Origin: Vogesella urethralis
Lineage (GTDB): Bacteria; Pseudomonadota; Gammaproteobacteria; Burkholderiales; Chromobacteriaceae
DNA: 64,000 nt
Assembly: GCF_007644045.2 (NCBI RefSeq)
Contig: NZ_VMDW02000051.1
Location: 1 to 64,000 of the forward strand
Direction: 5' to 3'
This document shows positions 51,048 through 60,637 of this stretch, piece by piece. The notes under the pieces are model-generated. The model did not search any database. It was not told where the DNA came from and was given only the letters and a program-made list of their open reading frames with translations. Positions within the stretch are counted from its first letter, which is position 1. Each line of letters begins with the position of its first letter. A program made the translations under genes and the position numbers.

Positions 51048-53264
51048 CTAGGCGGTCAGCACTTCGCCGAGGGTTTTCTGCAGATTGGCACGCACAATAG
51101 CGGCCACATCCAGGATAAGCGCCACGCGGCCATCGCCCATGATGGTGGCACCGGACAAACCTTCCACCTTGCGGTAGTTGGCCTCCAGGTTTTTCACCAC
51201 GAACTGCTGTTGGCCCAGCAGCTCGTCTACCATCAGCGCCACCTTCTGGCCACCAGACTCCACAATGATCAGGATGGCTTTGTCCGGCTGCGCCAGCAGC
51301 GGCTCGATGGCAAAAAACTCGGCCACGCCGATGATGGGCAGGTACTCGCCGCGTACGCTGACAACCTGGCCACGGCCGGCGATGGTTTTCACTTCGCCGG
51401 GCTTGGGCTGCAGCGATTCCAGGATGTAATTGAGCGGCAGTACATAGGTTTCGTCGGCGATCTTGATCGACATGCCGTCCATGATGGCCAGCGTCAGCGG
51501 CAAGCGGATGGTCATGGTGGTACCGATATCGACCATGCTGCTGATGTCGATACGCCCGCCCATGGCCACGATATTCTTGCGCACCACGTCCATGCCCACG
51601 CCACGGCCGGACACGTCGGTCACTTCGGCGGCGGTAGAGAAGCCAGGCTCGAAGATCAGTGCCCACACTTCGCTGTCGCTCATGCTGTCGGTCACCGGCA
51701 GGCCGCTTTCGCGCGCCTTGGACAGGATTTTGTCGCGACGCAGGCCGGCACCATCGTCCGTCACTTCGATGACAATGCTGCCGCCTTCGTGGAAGGCACG
51801 CAGCGTCAAGAGGCCGGTTTCTTTCTTGCCTTTGGCCCGGCGCACAACCGGCGCTTCGATGCCGTGGTCCAGGCTATTGCGTACCAGGTGGGTCAGCGGG
51901 TCGGACAACTTCTCGATGAAGCCTTTGTCGAGCTCGGTGTTTTCACCCACCATTTTCAGCTCGACTTGCTTGTCCAGTTTGCCGGCCAAGTCGCGCACCA
52001 CCCGCGGGAAGCGGTTGAACACGAAGGCGATAGGCATCATGCGGATCGACATCACCGCCTCTTGCAACTCGCGCGAGTTACGCTGTAGCAACGAGATGCT
52101 GTTCAACAGGTTCTCGTGCTCTACCGAGTCGAGCCCGGTGCCGTACTGCATCAGCATGGACTGGGTAATCACCAGTTCGCCGACCAGGTTCAGCAGCAAG
52201 TCGACCTTGTCGGTGCTGACACGGATGGAGTTTTCACCACTATTGGCGGCAGCCGGCGCCACCGCAGTGGTTCGCGGTTCGTGACGCGTAACCTCGCGTG
52301 CAGGCACGGCGACGGCGGGGATCGGACTGGGCACAGGGTTGGCCGCCACGGCAACCGGTTCGAACAGGCCGAAACCGTCCTCTTCAAACGCAATGCCATT
52401 GCTAGTGACGGGATTGCTTGCCGGCAAAGGGGCAAACAATCCGAAGCCGTCTTCTTCGAAAGCAATGTCGGCGCTGCCTTGGCTGGCGGGTAGCGGCGCA
52501 AACAGGCCAAAGCCATCTTCTTCAAAGGCCACGTCCTGAGTGAGTGCCGGCGTCGAGGGAGGCAGGGCAAAAAAGCCGACGCCATCGTCCTCGATGGTCA
52601 CATCTTCGATGACACGGAAGGATTCGGGTGCCAGCAGGAACGCCAGCATCTCGATCACCTCGTCACAGGCAGCCTGGGTAGCCAGCAAAGCCAGACCGGG
52701 CTGCGGCGGATCGATCGTGGCATCCAGCGGCTGCACATGTTGCAAACTACCCAGTGCAGACAGACGCGCCCAGATATCCGCCTCTTCCAGCGGCAGCGGC
52801 GGGTAAAGCTCGATATGCAACCGTGCCGCTTGAACTGCAGCCTGCTTGGCTGGTTCGGCAGCAGCAACAGCACCTCCGGGCACGGACAGTTGTTCCAGCG
52901 TCTGCTTCAGCGACTCGATACGCGTCTGATCCACCGGTACATCGCCGCGGTGGAACGCCAGCATGTCTTTCAGCAAGTCGCCAGACAGCAAGGAAGCGTC
53001 GACGATCTGCCGGCTTAACGGCAATTCGCCCTTGCGGACTTTGTCGAGCAGGTTTTCCAGTACGTGCGTGAGGTCTGCCAGATCGGTAAAACCGAACGTG
53101 GCGGCGCCCCCCTTGATAGAGTGGGCGGCACGGAAGATGGCATTGAGGTCTTCGGATTCTGGCTGGTTGACGTCGATCGCCAGCAGAAGCGACTCCATAT
53201 TGACTAAGTGTTCCGCAGTCTCATCAAAGAACACCTGATGGAACTGCGACATGTCAAAAGTCAT
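51048..53264 (-). CDS. cheA: Chemotaxis histidine kinase CheA with tandem acidic repeats
   Basis: A 738-aa kinase. The P1 phosphorylation site is His48 in AAHSIKGGAATFGF. Residues about 222-305 hold four imperfect repeats of (I/F)E(E/D)DG(F/V)G(L/F)F followed by Pro/Ala linkers, at the place of P2. After a linker come the dimerisation domain (NSGENSIRVSTDKVDLLLNL), the ATPase domain (HLVRNSLDHGIE, VTDDGAGL, SGRGVGMDVV) and a CheW-like P5. All catalytic motifs are present. It pairs with the adjacent CheY and CheW. Confidence 0.95.
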   Translation of the reverse strand: MTFDMSQFHQVFFDETAEHLVNMESLLLAIDVNQPESEDLNAIFRAAHSIKGGAATFGFTDLADLTHVLENLLDKVRKGELPLSRQIVDASLLSGDLLKDMLAFHRGDVPVDQTRIESLKQTLEQLSVPGGAVAAAEPAKQAAVQAARLHIELYPPLPLEEADIWARLSALGSLQHVQPLDATIDPPQPGLALLATQAACDEVIEMLAFLLAPESFRVIEDVTIEDDGVGFFALPPSTPALTQDVAFEEDGFGLFAPLPASQGSADIAFEEDGFGLFAPLPASNPVTSNGIAFEEDGFGLFEPVAVAANPVPSPIPAVAVPAREVTRHEPRTTAVAPAAANSGENSIRVSTDKVDLLLNLVGELVITQSMLMQYGTGLDSVEHENLLNSISLLQRNSRELQEAVMSIRMMPIAFVFNRFPRVVRDLAGKLDKQVELKMVGENTELDKGFIEKLSDPLTHLVRNSLDHGIEAPVVRRAKGKKETGLLTLRAFHEGGSIVIEVTDDGAGLRRDKILSKARESGLPVTDSMSDSEVWALIFEPGFSTAAEVTDVSGRGVGMDVVRKNIVAMGGRIDISSMVDIGTTMTIRLPLTLAIMDGMSIKIADETYVLPLNYILESLQPKPGEVKTIAGRGQVVSVRGEYLPIIGVAEFFAIEPLLAQPDKAILIIVESGGQKVALMVDELLGQQQFVVKNLEANYRKVEGLSGATIMGDGRVALILDVAAIVRANLQKTLGEVLTA

Positions 53265-53295
53265 GGACGCCCCCTAGGTAGATGGTTCTGATGAA

Positions 53296-53661
53296 TTAAC
53301 CAACGAGACGGCGTACCACATCCACCAGTTTTTGCGGATCGAAAGGTTTGACCAGCCAGCCGGTGGCACCGGCTGCCCGCCCCTGCGCTTTCATCTGATC
53401 GCTGGATTCGGTGGTCAGCATCAGGATGGGCACGGTGGCGTAATTGGGCAGTCGACGCAGTGAGCGGATCAGCGTCAGGCCATCCATACCCGGCATGTTC
53501 TGGTCGGTCAGCACCAGATCAACCTGCACTGCTTGCGCCTTGGACAGACCGGCATTGCCATCGGATGCTTCCACCACCTCGTAGCCCGCACTTTTCAGGG
53601 TAAAGGCCACCATCTGGCGAATAGAGGCGGAGTCGTCCACCGTTAGAATTCTTTTAGCCAT
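53296..53661 (-). CDS. cheY: Single-domain response regulator CheY (cluster 1)
   Basis: A 121-aa receiver: acidic pocket DDSASIRQM, phospho-Asp in VLTDQNMPGMDGL, Thr switch in MLTTES and Lys in GWLVKPFDPQKL. It lacks the basic N terminus of enteric CheY and resembles the PilG/CheY4-like group. Directly before cheA on the same strand. Confidence 0.93.
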   Translation of the reverse strand: MAKRILTVDDSASIRQMVAFTLKSAGYEVVEASDGNAGLSKAQAVQVDLVLTDQNMPGMDGLTLIRSLRRLPNYATVPILMLTTESSDQMKAQGRAAGATGWLVKPFDPQKLVDVVRRLVG

Positions 53662-53730
53662 AGACTCAGCAATCCATGAAATTAGGTATGTTCACAATTT
53701 AAACGAAAACAACGTGCAGGCTACCAGCTT

Positions 53731-53739
53731 TTTATACCA
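53731..53739 (-). promoter_or_regulatory. Candidate extended -10 upstream of cheY (cluster 1)
   Basis: On the minus strand TGG-TATAAA (53739-53731) forms an extended -10 box 70 bp before the cheY start. No clear -35 is seen. It suggests an internal start for the cheY-cheD part of the operon. Confidence 0.35.
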
Positions 53740-53832
53740 TATAGCCAATGCATAGCGGTTTATCCAGCCCGGTTTCGACACTGACAGCAGCAGCACGACG
53801 CAACGATCATCGCCTCGAGCCCCGATCAGCGG

Positions 53833-54138
53833 TTAGCGAATGGTGAACAGCTTGGTAAAGCAGGCAATTTCCAGCACCTGACGCACGGTATCCTTGCAGT
53901 TGATCAGCGCCAGTTCCTTGCCGGCTGCGCCAGCGCGCTCTTTCAACAGCAGCAGCATGCCCAGTGCCGAACTGTCCAGATACGGTACTTGTTCGAAGTT
54001 CACATCGATATTGCTCACTTCGGCGTTTTCCAGCAGCTCCTGACTGGCGGCACGGAAGTCCTTGTGCACATTGAAATCGAACTGACCAATCAGCAGGATG
54101 GTCCCGGTCTTGCCTTCTACCTTCACGATCGGCTTCAT
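53833..54138 (-). CDS. STAS-domain anti-anti-sigma-like protein
   Basis: A 101-aa SpoIIAA-type protein with the phosphorylatable serine in VPYLDSSALGMLLLLKER near 56-57. Members bind a partner (anti-sigma factor or kinase) when unphosphorylated. No anti-sigma gene is adjacent; the neighbours are a histidine kinase 11 bp upstream and cheY downstream, so it may take signals into chemotaxis or motility control. Confidence 0.88.
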   Translation of the reverse strand: MKPIVKVEGKTGTILLIGQFDFNVHKDFRAASQELLENAEVSNIDVNFEQVPYLDSSALGMLLLLKERAGAAGKELALINCKDTVRQVLEIACFTKLFTIR

Positions 54139-54149
54139 ACATTCCCCAT

Positions 54150-55295
54150 TCAGCTAGTCTGTGCCACGGGCACCAGCGGCAGCACCAGTTCGAAAACGGT
54201 GCCGCGTTCGTCCCGCATATAGTTTATACAGCCCTTCATATCCTCAGCCACGCGTTTGACAATGGCAAGGCCAAGCCCGGTGCCGGTAGCGCGCGTGGTG
54301 AAGAAGGGATCAAAGATTTGCGATTCTACCTGCTCGGGCACGCCTTTGCCCTGATCAATTACCCGGATGACGTAAAAATCTCCACTGATCATTGACTGCA
54401 GCGTAACAGCAGTACCACGCGGCGCGTGTTCGCAAGCATTTTCCAGCAAATTGACCAACGCTCCCTGCAATTCGGCGCGGCGTCCTTGCACCCATCCCAC
54501 AGCAGTTACCTCGGCCTGCCACTGCAAGGACTTGTCCGCCAGTTGCGGCTGCACCACGGCCTCCAGCTCGGTCAGCAGCGGTGACACCTCGAACACTTCA
54601 CTACTGCCATCGGCAGGGCCGATGCGGACAAAGCGCAACATGTCCTGCACCAACGCTTCCAGCGCCTGGAGTCGGTTGACCACCTTGCCAGCAAAACGGG
54701 TACGCCCGTCCGCAGGCAAATCGTCTCGCTGCAGGTTGGCCGCATACAACAGTGCGGTGGCCAACGGCGTGCGGATCTGGTGCGCCAGCGACGCCGCCAT
54801 CCGGCCCATCACCGCCAAGCGCTCCTGCTGCGCCAACTGCTGATGCAAATGATGCAGTTTGCTGACATCCACCAGCATCAAGAAAGAGCCGGCATCGGGC
54901 AGCGGACACGCCAGCACGGTGAAGAACTGACCGCCTTGCTTGCCCGCATAAACGCCATCGCTGCCACTGTCGTGAAAGTGATCAGCCAGGCACCAGTCAT
55001 CGCCCGGCCGCAGGCTGGGTAGCCATGCCTGAACGGCCTCGTTCAGGGCAACGATACGGCCTTGCTCATCCAGCTCCACCACACCAGCGGGCATCACTTG
55101 CAGCAGGGTAGACAGCTTGGCAGCCAATTGCTCGTTGGCGGCCGACTTGGCCACCAGCTCGTCATTGGCCACTTGCAGTTTGACGTTCAGTTCGGCCACC
55201 TGGGCCTCTAGCAACTGATAGGCCTGAATCAGGTTGTCCGTCACACTATTGAAGTGTTCCAGCGCGCTGCGCAGCTGGCGTTCATCCGCATTCAT
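54150..55295 (-). CDS. FleS/FlrB-like sensor histidine kinase
   Basis: A 381-aa soluble kinase: N-terminal coiled coil (about 30-75), PAS domain (LQVMPAGVVELDEQGRIVAL), then HisKA with the phospho-His in MAASLAHQIRTPLATALL and a full ATPase domain (NLLENACEHAP, DQGKGVPE, GTGLGLAIV). The layout matches FleS/FlrB, which control flagellar genes with a sigma-54 regulator; no FleR is in the window. Start MNADERQLRS has GAGG upstream; the longer frame is unlikely. Confidence 0.88.
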   Translation of the reverse strand: MNADERQLRSALEHFNSVTDNLIQAYQLLEAQVAELNVKLQVANDELVAKSAANEQLAAKLSTLLQVMPAGVVELDEQGRIVALNEAVQAWLPSLRPGDDWCLADHFHDSGSDGVYAGKQGGQFFTVLACPLPDAGSFLMLVDVSKLHHLHQQLAQQERLAVMGRMAASLAHQIRTPLATALLYAANLQRDDLPADGRTRFAGKVVNRLQALEALVQDMLRFVRIGPADGSSEVFEVSPLLTELEAVVQPQLADKSLQWQAEVTAVGWVQGRRAELQGALVNLLENACEHAPRGTAVTLQSMISGDFYVIRVIDQGKGVPEQVESQIFDPFFTTRATGTGLGLAIVKRVAEDMKGCINYMRDERGTVFELVLPLVPVAQTS

Positions 55296-55490
55296 TCTTA
55301 AAACCTCGTTCAGTTGCGACACATCATTTGTAAAACATGGTTGAACAGTATGATAATAGACGTAAGACAGCCGCGACATACTGACCAGCCACAAGGCCAA
55401 GTAAACTTGCCCTAGCCTTTTTCCGCGGAAATAGTATGAATAGTATTGTCAGTGACCACGTTGAACGACAGCCAACCTCCGGAGGTTTCC

Positions 55491-56432
55491 GTGTCTGAAC
55501 TACTCAAAAAAATTGATGCCCGCACCAAGCTGGCCGGCACTAACAAACTGGAGATCCTGCTTTTCTCCCTGGGCGTTGACCAGCGTACCGGCAGGAAAGA
55601 GACTTTTGGCATCAATGTCTTCAAGGTGCGGGAAGTGATGCGTACGCCGGAAATCACGTCGGCGCCCGAAATGCCAGCATCGGTTGAAGGCATGGTCAGC
55701 CTGCGTGGCAGCCTGGTGCCGGTGATCGACCTAGCCAAGTACGCCGGCATCATTTCCGACAAGCGCCCCGAAATCATGATCGTGACCGAATACAACGGCC
55801 ACACCCAGGGTTTTCTGGTGGAAGCGGTCGACACTATTCTGCGCCTCGACTGGGCCGCAATGCGTGTGCCGCCGGACATGATCACCAACCGCATGGGCGG
55901 CTTGGTCACTGCCGTCACCGAGCTGGACGCAGGCACTCTGGTGATGATGATGGACGTGGAAAAAGTACTGGCAGAAACCGCCATGTACGGTGACGAACAC
56001 CAATTCGTCAACATCGAGCCGCTGAAAGAAGAGCGCATGGTCTACTTTGCTGACGACTCGGCCGTGGCCCGCAAGCAGATCGAGCGCACTTTCCAGGCCA
56101 TGCAGGTCAAGTACGCCTACGCCATCAACGGCATGCGTGCTTGGGACGATCTGCAACGCATGGCCAGCCAGGCCGACCTGGCCGGCCGCAAGCTGAGCGA
56201 TATCGTGCATCTGGTGCTGACCGACGTGGAAATGCCGGAGATGGATGGCTACATGCTGACCAAGATGATCAAATCCGACCCGCGCTTTGCCGGCATCCCG
56301 GTGCTGATGCATTCCTCGTTGTCCGGCCAGTCCAACCAGAAACTGGGCGAGTCGGTAGGGGTAGATGCTTATGTATCCAAATTCGAACCGCAGAAGCTCT
56401 CGATGAAAATTCGCGAGATGCTGAAAATCTGA
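55491..56432 (+). CDS. cheV: Chemotaxis protein CheV (copy 1)
   Basis: A 313-aa fusion of CheW (to about 165, VNVFKVREVM-type INVFKVREVMRTPEI) with a receiver (VYFADDSAVARKQIE, LTDVEMPEMDGYML, Lys in AYVSKFEPQKL). It couples receptors to CheA and adapts through phosphorylation. GTG start, with GGAGG six bases upstream. Confidence 0.95.
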   Translation: MSELLKKIDARTKLAGTNKLEILLFSLGVDQRTGRKETFGINVFKVREVMRTPEITSAPEMPASVEGMVSLRGSLVPVIDLAKYAGIISDKRPEIMIVTEYNGHTQGFLVEAVDTILRLDWAAMRVPPDMITNRMGGLVTAVTELDAGTLVMMMDVEKVLAETAMYGDEHQFVNIEPLKEERMVYFADDSAVARKQIERTFQAMQVKYAYAINGMRAWDDLQRMASQADLAGRKLSDIVHLVLTDVEMPEMDGYMLTKMIKSDPRFAGIPVLMHSSLSGQSNQKLGESVGVDAYVSKFEPQKLSMKIREMLKI

Positions 56433-56468
56433 GCTACCCGATAATCTCTGGAATAAAAAGGAATAGCC

Positions 56469-57404
56469 ATGGCAGCATCTGACGCATCCCTTCTGGCCAG
56501 CGTAGACGCCCGCACCAAACTGGCGGGCTCGAACAAGATGGAAATCCTGCTGTTCTCGCTGGGGACGCGCGAGACCTTCGGCATCAACGTTTTCAAGGTC
56601 CGCGAAGTATCGCAGACCCCGTTCATCACCCGCACGCCCAATATGCCGTTTGGTGTAGAAGGCGTCCTGTCGCTGCGCGGCAACATCATTCCGGTGATTT
56701 CGCTGGCCAAATTCATCGGCTGCGAAACCGAAACCACCACCTACGGCACCATGATCGTGACCGAGTTCAACAAGAGCACACAGGCCTTCCTGGTGGACTC
56801 GGTTGACCGCATCATCCGCGTAGACTGGGACAAGGTACGTGCACCGGAAAACGTGATGAGCACCACCCAGCAGACGCTGATCACCGCCGTCACCGAACTG
56901 GAAGACGGCAAGCTGGTATCCATCCTCGACGTAGAACAGATTCTTGCCAGCGTAGTGGGCGAAACCCGTGTGCCGGATATCCCTTCGGCACAGCTGGAGC
57001 AAGACCAGTACGTGTTCTTCGTGGACGACTCGGTGGTCGCCCGTAAGGAAATCAGCAGCGTGCTGGACAAGATGGGCCTCAAATACCATCAGGCCAACAA
57101 TGGCAAGGAAGCTTGGGACAAACTGCAGGTGCTGGCCAACCGCAACTGGTCGGAAAATGAAAACCTGCACGATACCCTGAAGCTGATTCTGGTGGATGCC
57201 GAAATGCCGGAAATGGATGGTTACGTGCTGACCAAGCTGATCAAGTCCGATCACCGCTTCAACGGCATCCCGGTCATCATGCACTCTTCGCTGTCGTCCA
57301 ATGCCAACCGTGCCATGGGTACCAGTGTCGGGGTTGACGCCTATGTGGCGAAATTTGACCCCGCCATCCTTGCAGATACTTTAATTCCGTTCCTGCAACG
57401 CTAA
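56469..57404 (+). CDS. cheV: Chemotaxis protein CheV (copy 2)
   Basis: A 311-aa paralogue of the preceding gene, with the same CheW-receiver plan (FGINVFKVREVSQTPFI; FFVDDSVVARKEISS; LVDAEMPEMDGYVL). The receiver insert around NWSENENLHDTL differs. The two share the opening (L)ASVDARTKLAGSNKMEILLFS-like segment, so they arose by tandem duplication and have diverged. RBS AAAAGGAATA. Confidence 0.95.
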   Translation: MAASDASLLASVDARTKLAGSNKMEILLFSLGTRETFGINVFKVREVSQTPFITRTPNMPFGVEGVLSLRGNIIPVISLAKFIGCETETTTYGTMIVTEFNKSTQAFLVDSVDRIIRVDWDKVRAPENVMSTTQQTLITAVTELEDGKLVSILDVEQILASVVGETRVPDIPSAQLEQDQYVFFVDDSVVARKEISSVLDKMGLKYHQANNGKEAWDKLQVLANRNWSENENLHDTLKLILVDAEMPEMDGYVLTKLIKSDHRFNGIPVIMHSSLSSNANRAMGTSVGVDAYVAKFDPAILADTLIPFLQR

Positions 57405-57447
57405 AATAGCGGGTTAAACACCAAAATATTCGGTCAGGACAAAGCCA

Positions 57448-57837
57448 ATGGCAGATAAAAACCTCCGTTTCCTCGTCGTGGATGACTTCTCCACCATGAG
57501 ACGCATCGTGCGCAACCTGTTGAAAGAACTGGGCTTCACCAACGTGGATGAAGCCGAAGACGGACAGGTCGCCCTGCACAAGCTGAAAACCCAGCACTTC
57601 GACTTCATCGTTTCCGATTGGAACATGCCCAACATGACCGGCATCGAGTTGCTGCGCGCAGTACGTGCTGACGCCCAGTTGAAGCACATGCCCTTCCTGA
57701 TGATTACCGCTGAAGCCAAGCGTGAAAACATCATCGAAGCCGCAACTGCCGGTGCCAGTGGCTACATCGTGAAGCCGTTTACCGCCGCGACGCTGGAAGA
57801 AAAGATGAACAAGATCTTCCAGAACCTGAACAAATAA
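57448..57837 (+). CDS. cheY: Enteric-type response regulator CheY (cluster 2)
   Basis: A 129-aa receiver very close to E. coli Che[20 protein letters not shown], phospho-Asp in [25 protein letters not shown], and Lys in [16 protein letters not shown]. It should bind the flagellar switch and be dephosphorylated by the CheZ encoded next. Confidence 0.97.
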   Translation: MADKNLRFLVVDDFSTMRRIVRNLLKELGFTNVDEAEDGQVALHKLKTQHFDFIVSDWNMPNMTGIELLRAVRADAQLKHMPFLMITAEAKRENIIEAATAGASGYIVKPFTAATLEEKMNKIFQNLNK

Positions 57838-57880
57838 CATCGATATATCGCGAACATTGAGCGGTTGAGGAGGAGTAATC

Positions 57881-58630
57881 GTGTCTGATCACCTTCTTGA
57901 AAGTGGCGACTCTCCAGAACTGGAAGCACTTTTTGACAGCATTGCAGCAACCCAGCAACAAGCCGCACCGGCAGCTAGCCAGCCCGTAGCGACAGCAGCA
58001 GCCCCGGTAGAAATGACCCAAGAACAGGTCATGGGCATGTATGCACAGATAGGCCAGATGACACGCAAGCTCCATGACACCCTGCGCGAGCTGGGCTACG
58101 ACAAATCCCTGGAACGCGTGGCCGATGCCATTCCGGATGCCAAGGACCGCCTCAGCTACATTGCCACTCTGACGGCAAACGCGGCGGAGCGGGTGCTGAA
58201 TGCCACGGATATCGCCAAGCCGATCCAGGACGATCTGCAAGCCCGTGCCGACCAGTTGAACCAGCGCTGGGAATTACTGTTTGCCAACAAGCTCAGTACC
58301 GAAGAATTCAAGCAACTGGCGCAAGACACCCGCGCTTACCTGAGCTTGGTGCCGAAGCAAACCGATGCCACCAGCAACCAGCTACTGGAAATCGTGATGG
58401 CACAGGACTTCCAGGATCTGACCGGCCAGGTCATCAAGAAAGTCATGGACATGGTCAAGACGCTGGAGTCGGAGCTGCTGACCGTGCTGATCGAGTACCT
58501 GCCGGCAGACCGCAAGATGGACATCAACACCGAACTGCTGAATGGTCCGGTGGTGAACCCGGATGGCCGCACCGACGTGGTAACCAGCCAGCAGCAAGTG
58601 GACGATCTGCTCGACAGCCTGGGTTTCTAA
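57881..58630 (+). CDS. cheZ: CheY-P phosphatase CheZ
   Basis: A 249-aa helical protein. The catalytic glutamine lies in AQDFQDLTGQVIKKV and the C-terminal CheY-binding helix is QVDDLLDSLGF. The middle Ala/Pro linker after residue 25 is short. GTG start with AGGAG upstream. It resets CheY-P and so ends the response. Confidence 0.95.
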   Translation: MSDHLLESGDSPELEALFDSIAATQQQAAPAASQPVATAAAPVEMTQEQVMGMYAQIGQMTRKLHDTLRELGYDKSLERVADAIPDAKDRLSYIATLTANAAERVLNATDIAKPIQDDLQARADQLNQRWELLFANKLSTEEFKQLAQDTRAYLSLVPKQTDATSNQLLEIVMAQDFQDLTGQVIKKVMDMVKTLESELLTVLIEYLPADRKMDINTELLNGPVVNPDGRTDVVTSQQQVDDLLDSLGF

Positions 58631-58678
58631 GCTGTCAACCAAGAACAAGCATCAAGTCGACATACAAAGGAAGCAAAA

Positions 58679-60628
58679 ATGAGCGACTTCGCCGGAATGG
58701 AAGAACTTCTTCAGGATTTCTTACTAGAGTCGACCGAGCTACTGTCCGATGTGGATAACAAGCTGGTAGAGCTTGAGAAGCGGCCAAATGACAGGGCTCT
58801 GCTCAATGACATCTTCCGCGGTTTCCACACCATCAAAGGTGGGGCAGGCTTCCTCAATGTCGCGCCGATGGTCACCATCTGCCATCGCACTGAGAACTTG
58901 TTCGACAAGCTGCGCAACTCGGAACTGGCGCTGACATCCGAGCTGATGGATGTGATCCTGGACGCGACCGGTGCCGTACGTGACATGTTCACAACCCTGT
59001 CCCAGGGCCTGCCGCCACCGAACCCGGATCCTGCCATGCTGGCCGCACTGGATGCAGCGCTGGCAGGCAATCTGGCAGCCGTCAAAGCCGCCGTGGCGCC
59101 AGCGCCGGTTGCCGCTCCTGCTCCTGTTGCAGCCCCTGCAACCCCGGCAAGCAACGAGCCGGATTGGGCCGCGCTGCAGCAGGCCGTGACTGGCAGCGAG
59201 CCGGTTACAGCACCTGCACCAGTAGCAGTTGCCGCGCAGCCTGTTGCTGCCGCCCCGGACATGCAAGCCGCCGCTACCACTTTCGTGGAGGCCCAAGCCA
59301 TGCCAGAACCCGTTACTGCAGTTGCCGTTGCGCCCACCACCATGCCGGCAGCCGCCAGCAAACCGGCCAACAAGCCGGCGCCGTCTACCGGTGGCCCGAT
59401 TTCTGGTCAGGAAAACACCATCCGCATCGACACGGTGCGCCTGGATCAGGTGCTCAACCTGTCCGGTGAAATCGGCCTCACCAAAAACCGCCTGACTACC
59501 CTGCGTACCGAAATCCTGCAGGGGAATATGGAAACCAATACCCTGCGTTCGCTGGACGAAGCCATCAGCCAACTGGATTTGCTGGTCAGCGATTTGCAGA
59601 ACGCGGTGATGAAAACCCGCATGCAGCCGATCGGCCGCCTGTTCCAGAAATACCCGCGCTTGGCGCGTGACCTGGCCCGCCAACTGGGCAAGGAAGTGGA
59701 ACTGGTCATTACCGGTGAGGAAACAGAACTCGACAAGACCATGATCGAGGATCTGAACGACCCGCTGGTGCACTTGGTGCGCAACGCAGTCGATCACGGT
59801 GTCGAGTCGCCGGAAGAGCGCATTGCCATCGGCAAGAAACCGCAGTCGCTGATCGAGCTCACTGCCGAGCAGGTTGGCGACCACATCGTCATCGAAATTA
59901 CCGATGACGGCAAAGGCATGAACCCGGAGGTGCTGCGCCGCAAAGCCATTGCCAAGGGGTTGATCGACGCCGAAACCGCCAACTCGCTGGACGAGAAGCA
60001 GTGCCTGCAGCTGATTTTCCTGCCGGGTTTCTCCACCAAAGACCAGATCTCCAGCGTTTCCGGCCGCGGCGTGGGTATGGACGTGGTCCGTACCAACATC
60101 CAGAAGCTCAACGGTCGTATCGATATCAACTCGGTACAGGGCGAAGGCACCCGCATCAGCATCTCGCTACCGCTGACGCTGGCCATCCTGCCGGTACTGG
60201 TGGTGCGTGCCTGCAACCAGCCGTTTGCTGTCCCGCTGGCCATGGTGCGCGAGATCATTCCGATCGACACCAGTGCCATCCAGGAAGTCTCCGGCCGTCC
60301 CACCATCGTGGTACGCGACGAGATCCTGCCGCTGAAAACCCTGTCCGGTTTGCTGAACTGGGCACCGACCCAAAAGCCGAATTTCGGCGTGCTGATGCAA
60401 TCGGCAGAGCGCTCCTTCATTCTGGCCGTGGATTCCTTCGTTGGCCGCGACGACGTGGTAATCAAGCCGCTACAGAACATCCGTCCCAAAGGCGTAGCCG
60501 GTGCCACCCTGTCGGGCGATGGTTCGGTCGTGCTGGTGCTGGACATGGAAGACCTGCTGGCAGGGCAAATGGACGCGACTACCGGTGGCAGTACCATGCT
60601 GAGAAACGCCGACAACTACTCTTACTAA
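58679..60628 (+). CDS. cheA: Chemotaxis histidine kinase CheA (cluster 2)
   Basis: A 649-aa kinase: P1 phospho-His in FRGFHTIKGGAGFL, then a long Ala/Pro-rich linker (about 120-235) with no visible P2. The dimerisation domain (NTIRIDTVRLDQVL), ATPase (HLVRNAVDHGVES, DDGKGMNPEV, SGRGVGMDVV) and P5 follow. Order cheY-cheZ-cheA is that of Pseudomonas flagellar chemotaxis. Loss of P2 implies slower or different CheY docking. Confidence 0.95.
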   Translation: MSDFAGMEELLQDFLLESTELLSDVDNKLVELEKRPNDRALLNDIFRGFHTIKGGAGFLNVAPMVTICHRTENLFDKLRNSELALTSELMDVILDATGAVRDMFTTLSQGLPPPNPDPAMLAALDAALAGNLAAVKAAVAPAPVAAPAPVAAPATPASNEPDWAALQQAVTGSEPVTAPAPVAVAAQPVAAAPDMQAAATTFVEAQAMPEPVTAVAVAPTTMPAAASKPANKPAPSTGGPISGQENTIRIDTVRLDQVLNLSGEIGLTKNRLTTLRTEILQGNMETNTLRSLDEAISQLDLLVSDLQNAVMKTRMQPIGRLFQKYPRLARDLARQLGKEVELVITGEETELDKTMIEDLNDPLVHLVRNAVDHGVESPEERIAIGKKPQSLIELTAEQVGDHIVIEITDDGKGMNPEVLRRKAIAKGLIDAETANSLDEKQCLQLIFLPGFSTKDQISSVSGRGVGMDVVRTNIQKLNGRIDINSVQGEGTRISISLPLTLAILPVLVVRACNQPFAVPLAMVREIIPIDTSAIQEVSGRPTIVVRDEILPLKTLSGLLNWAPTQKPNFGVLMQSAERSFILAVDSFVGRDDVVIKPLQNIRPKGVAGATLSGDGSVVLVLDMEDLLAGQMDATTGGSTMLRNADNYSY

Positions 60629-60637
60629 GCCAACAAC

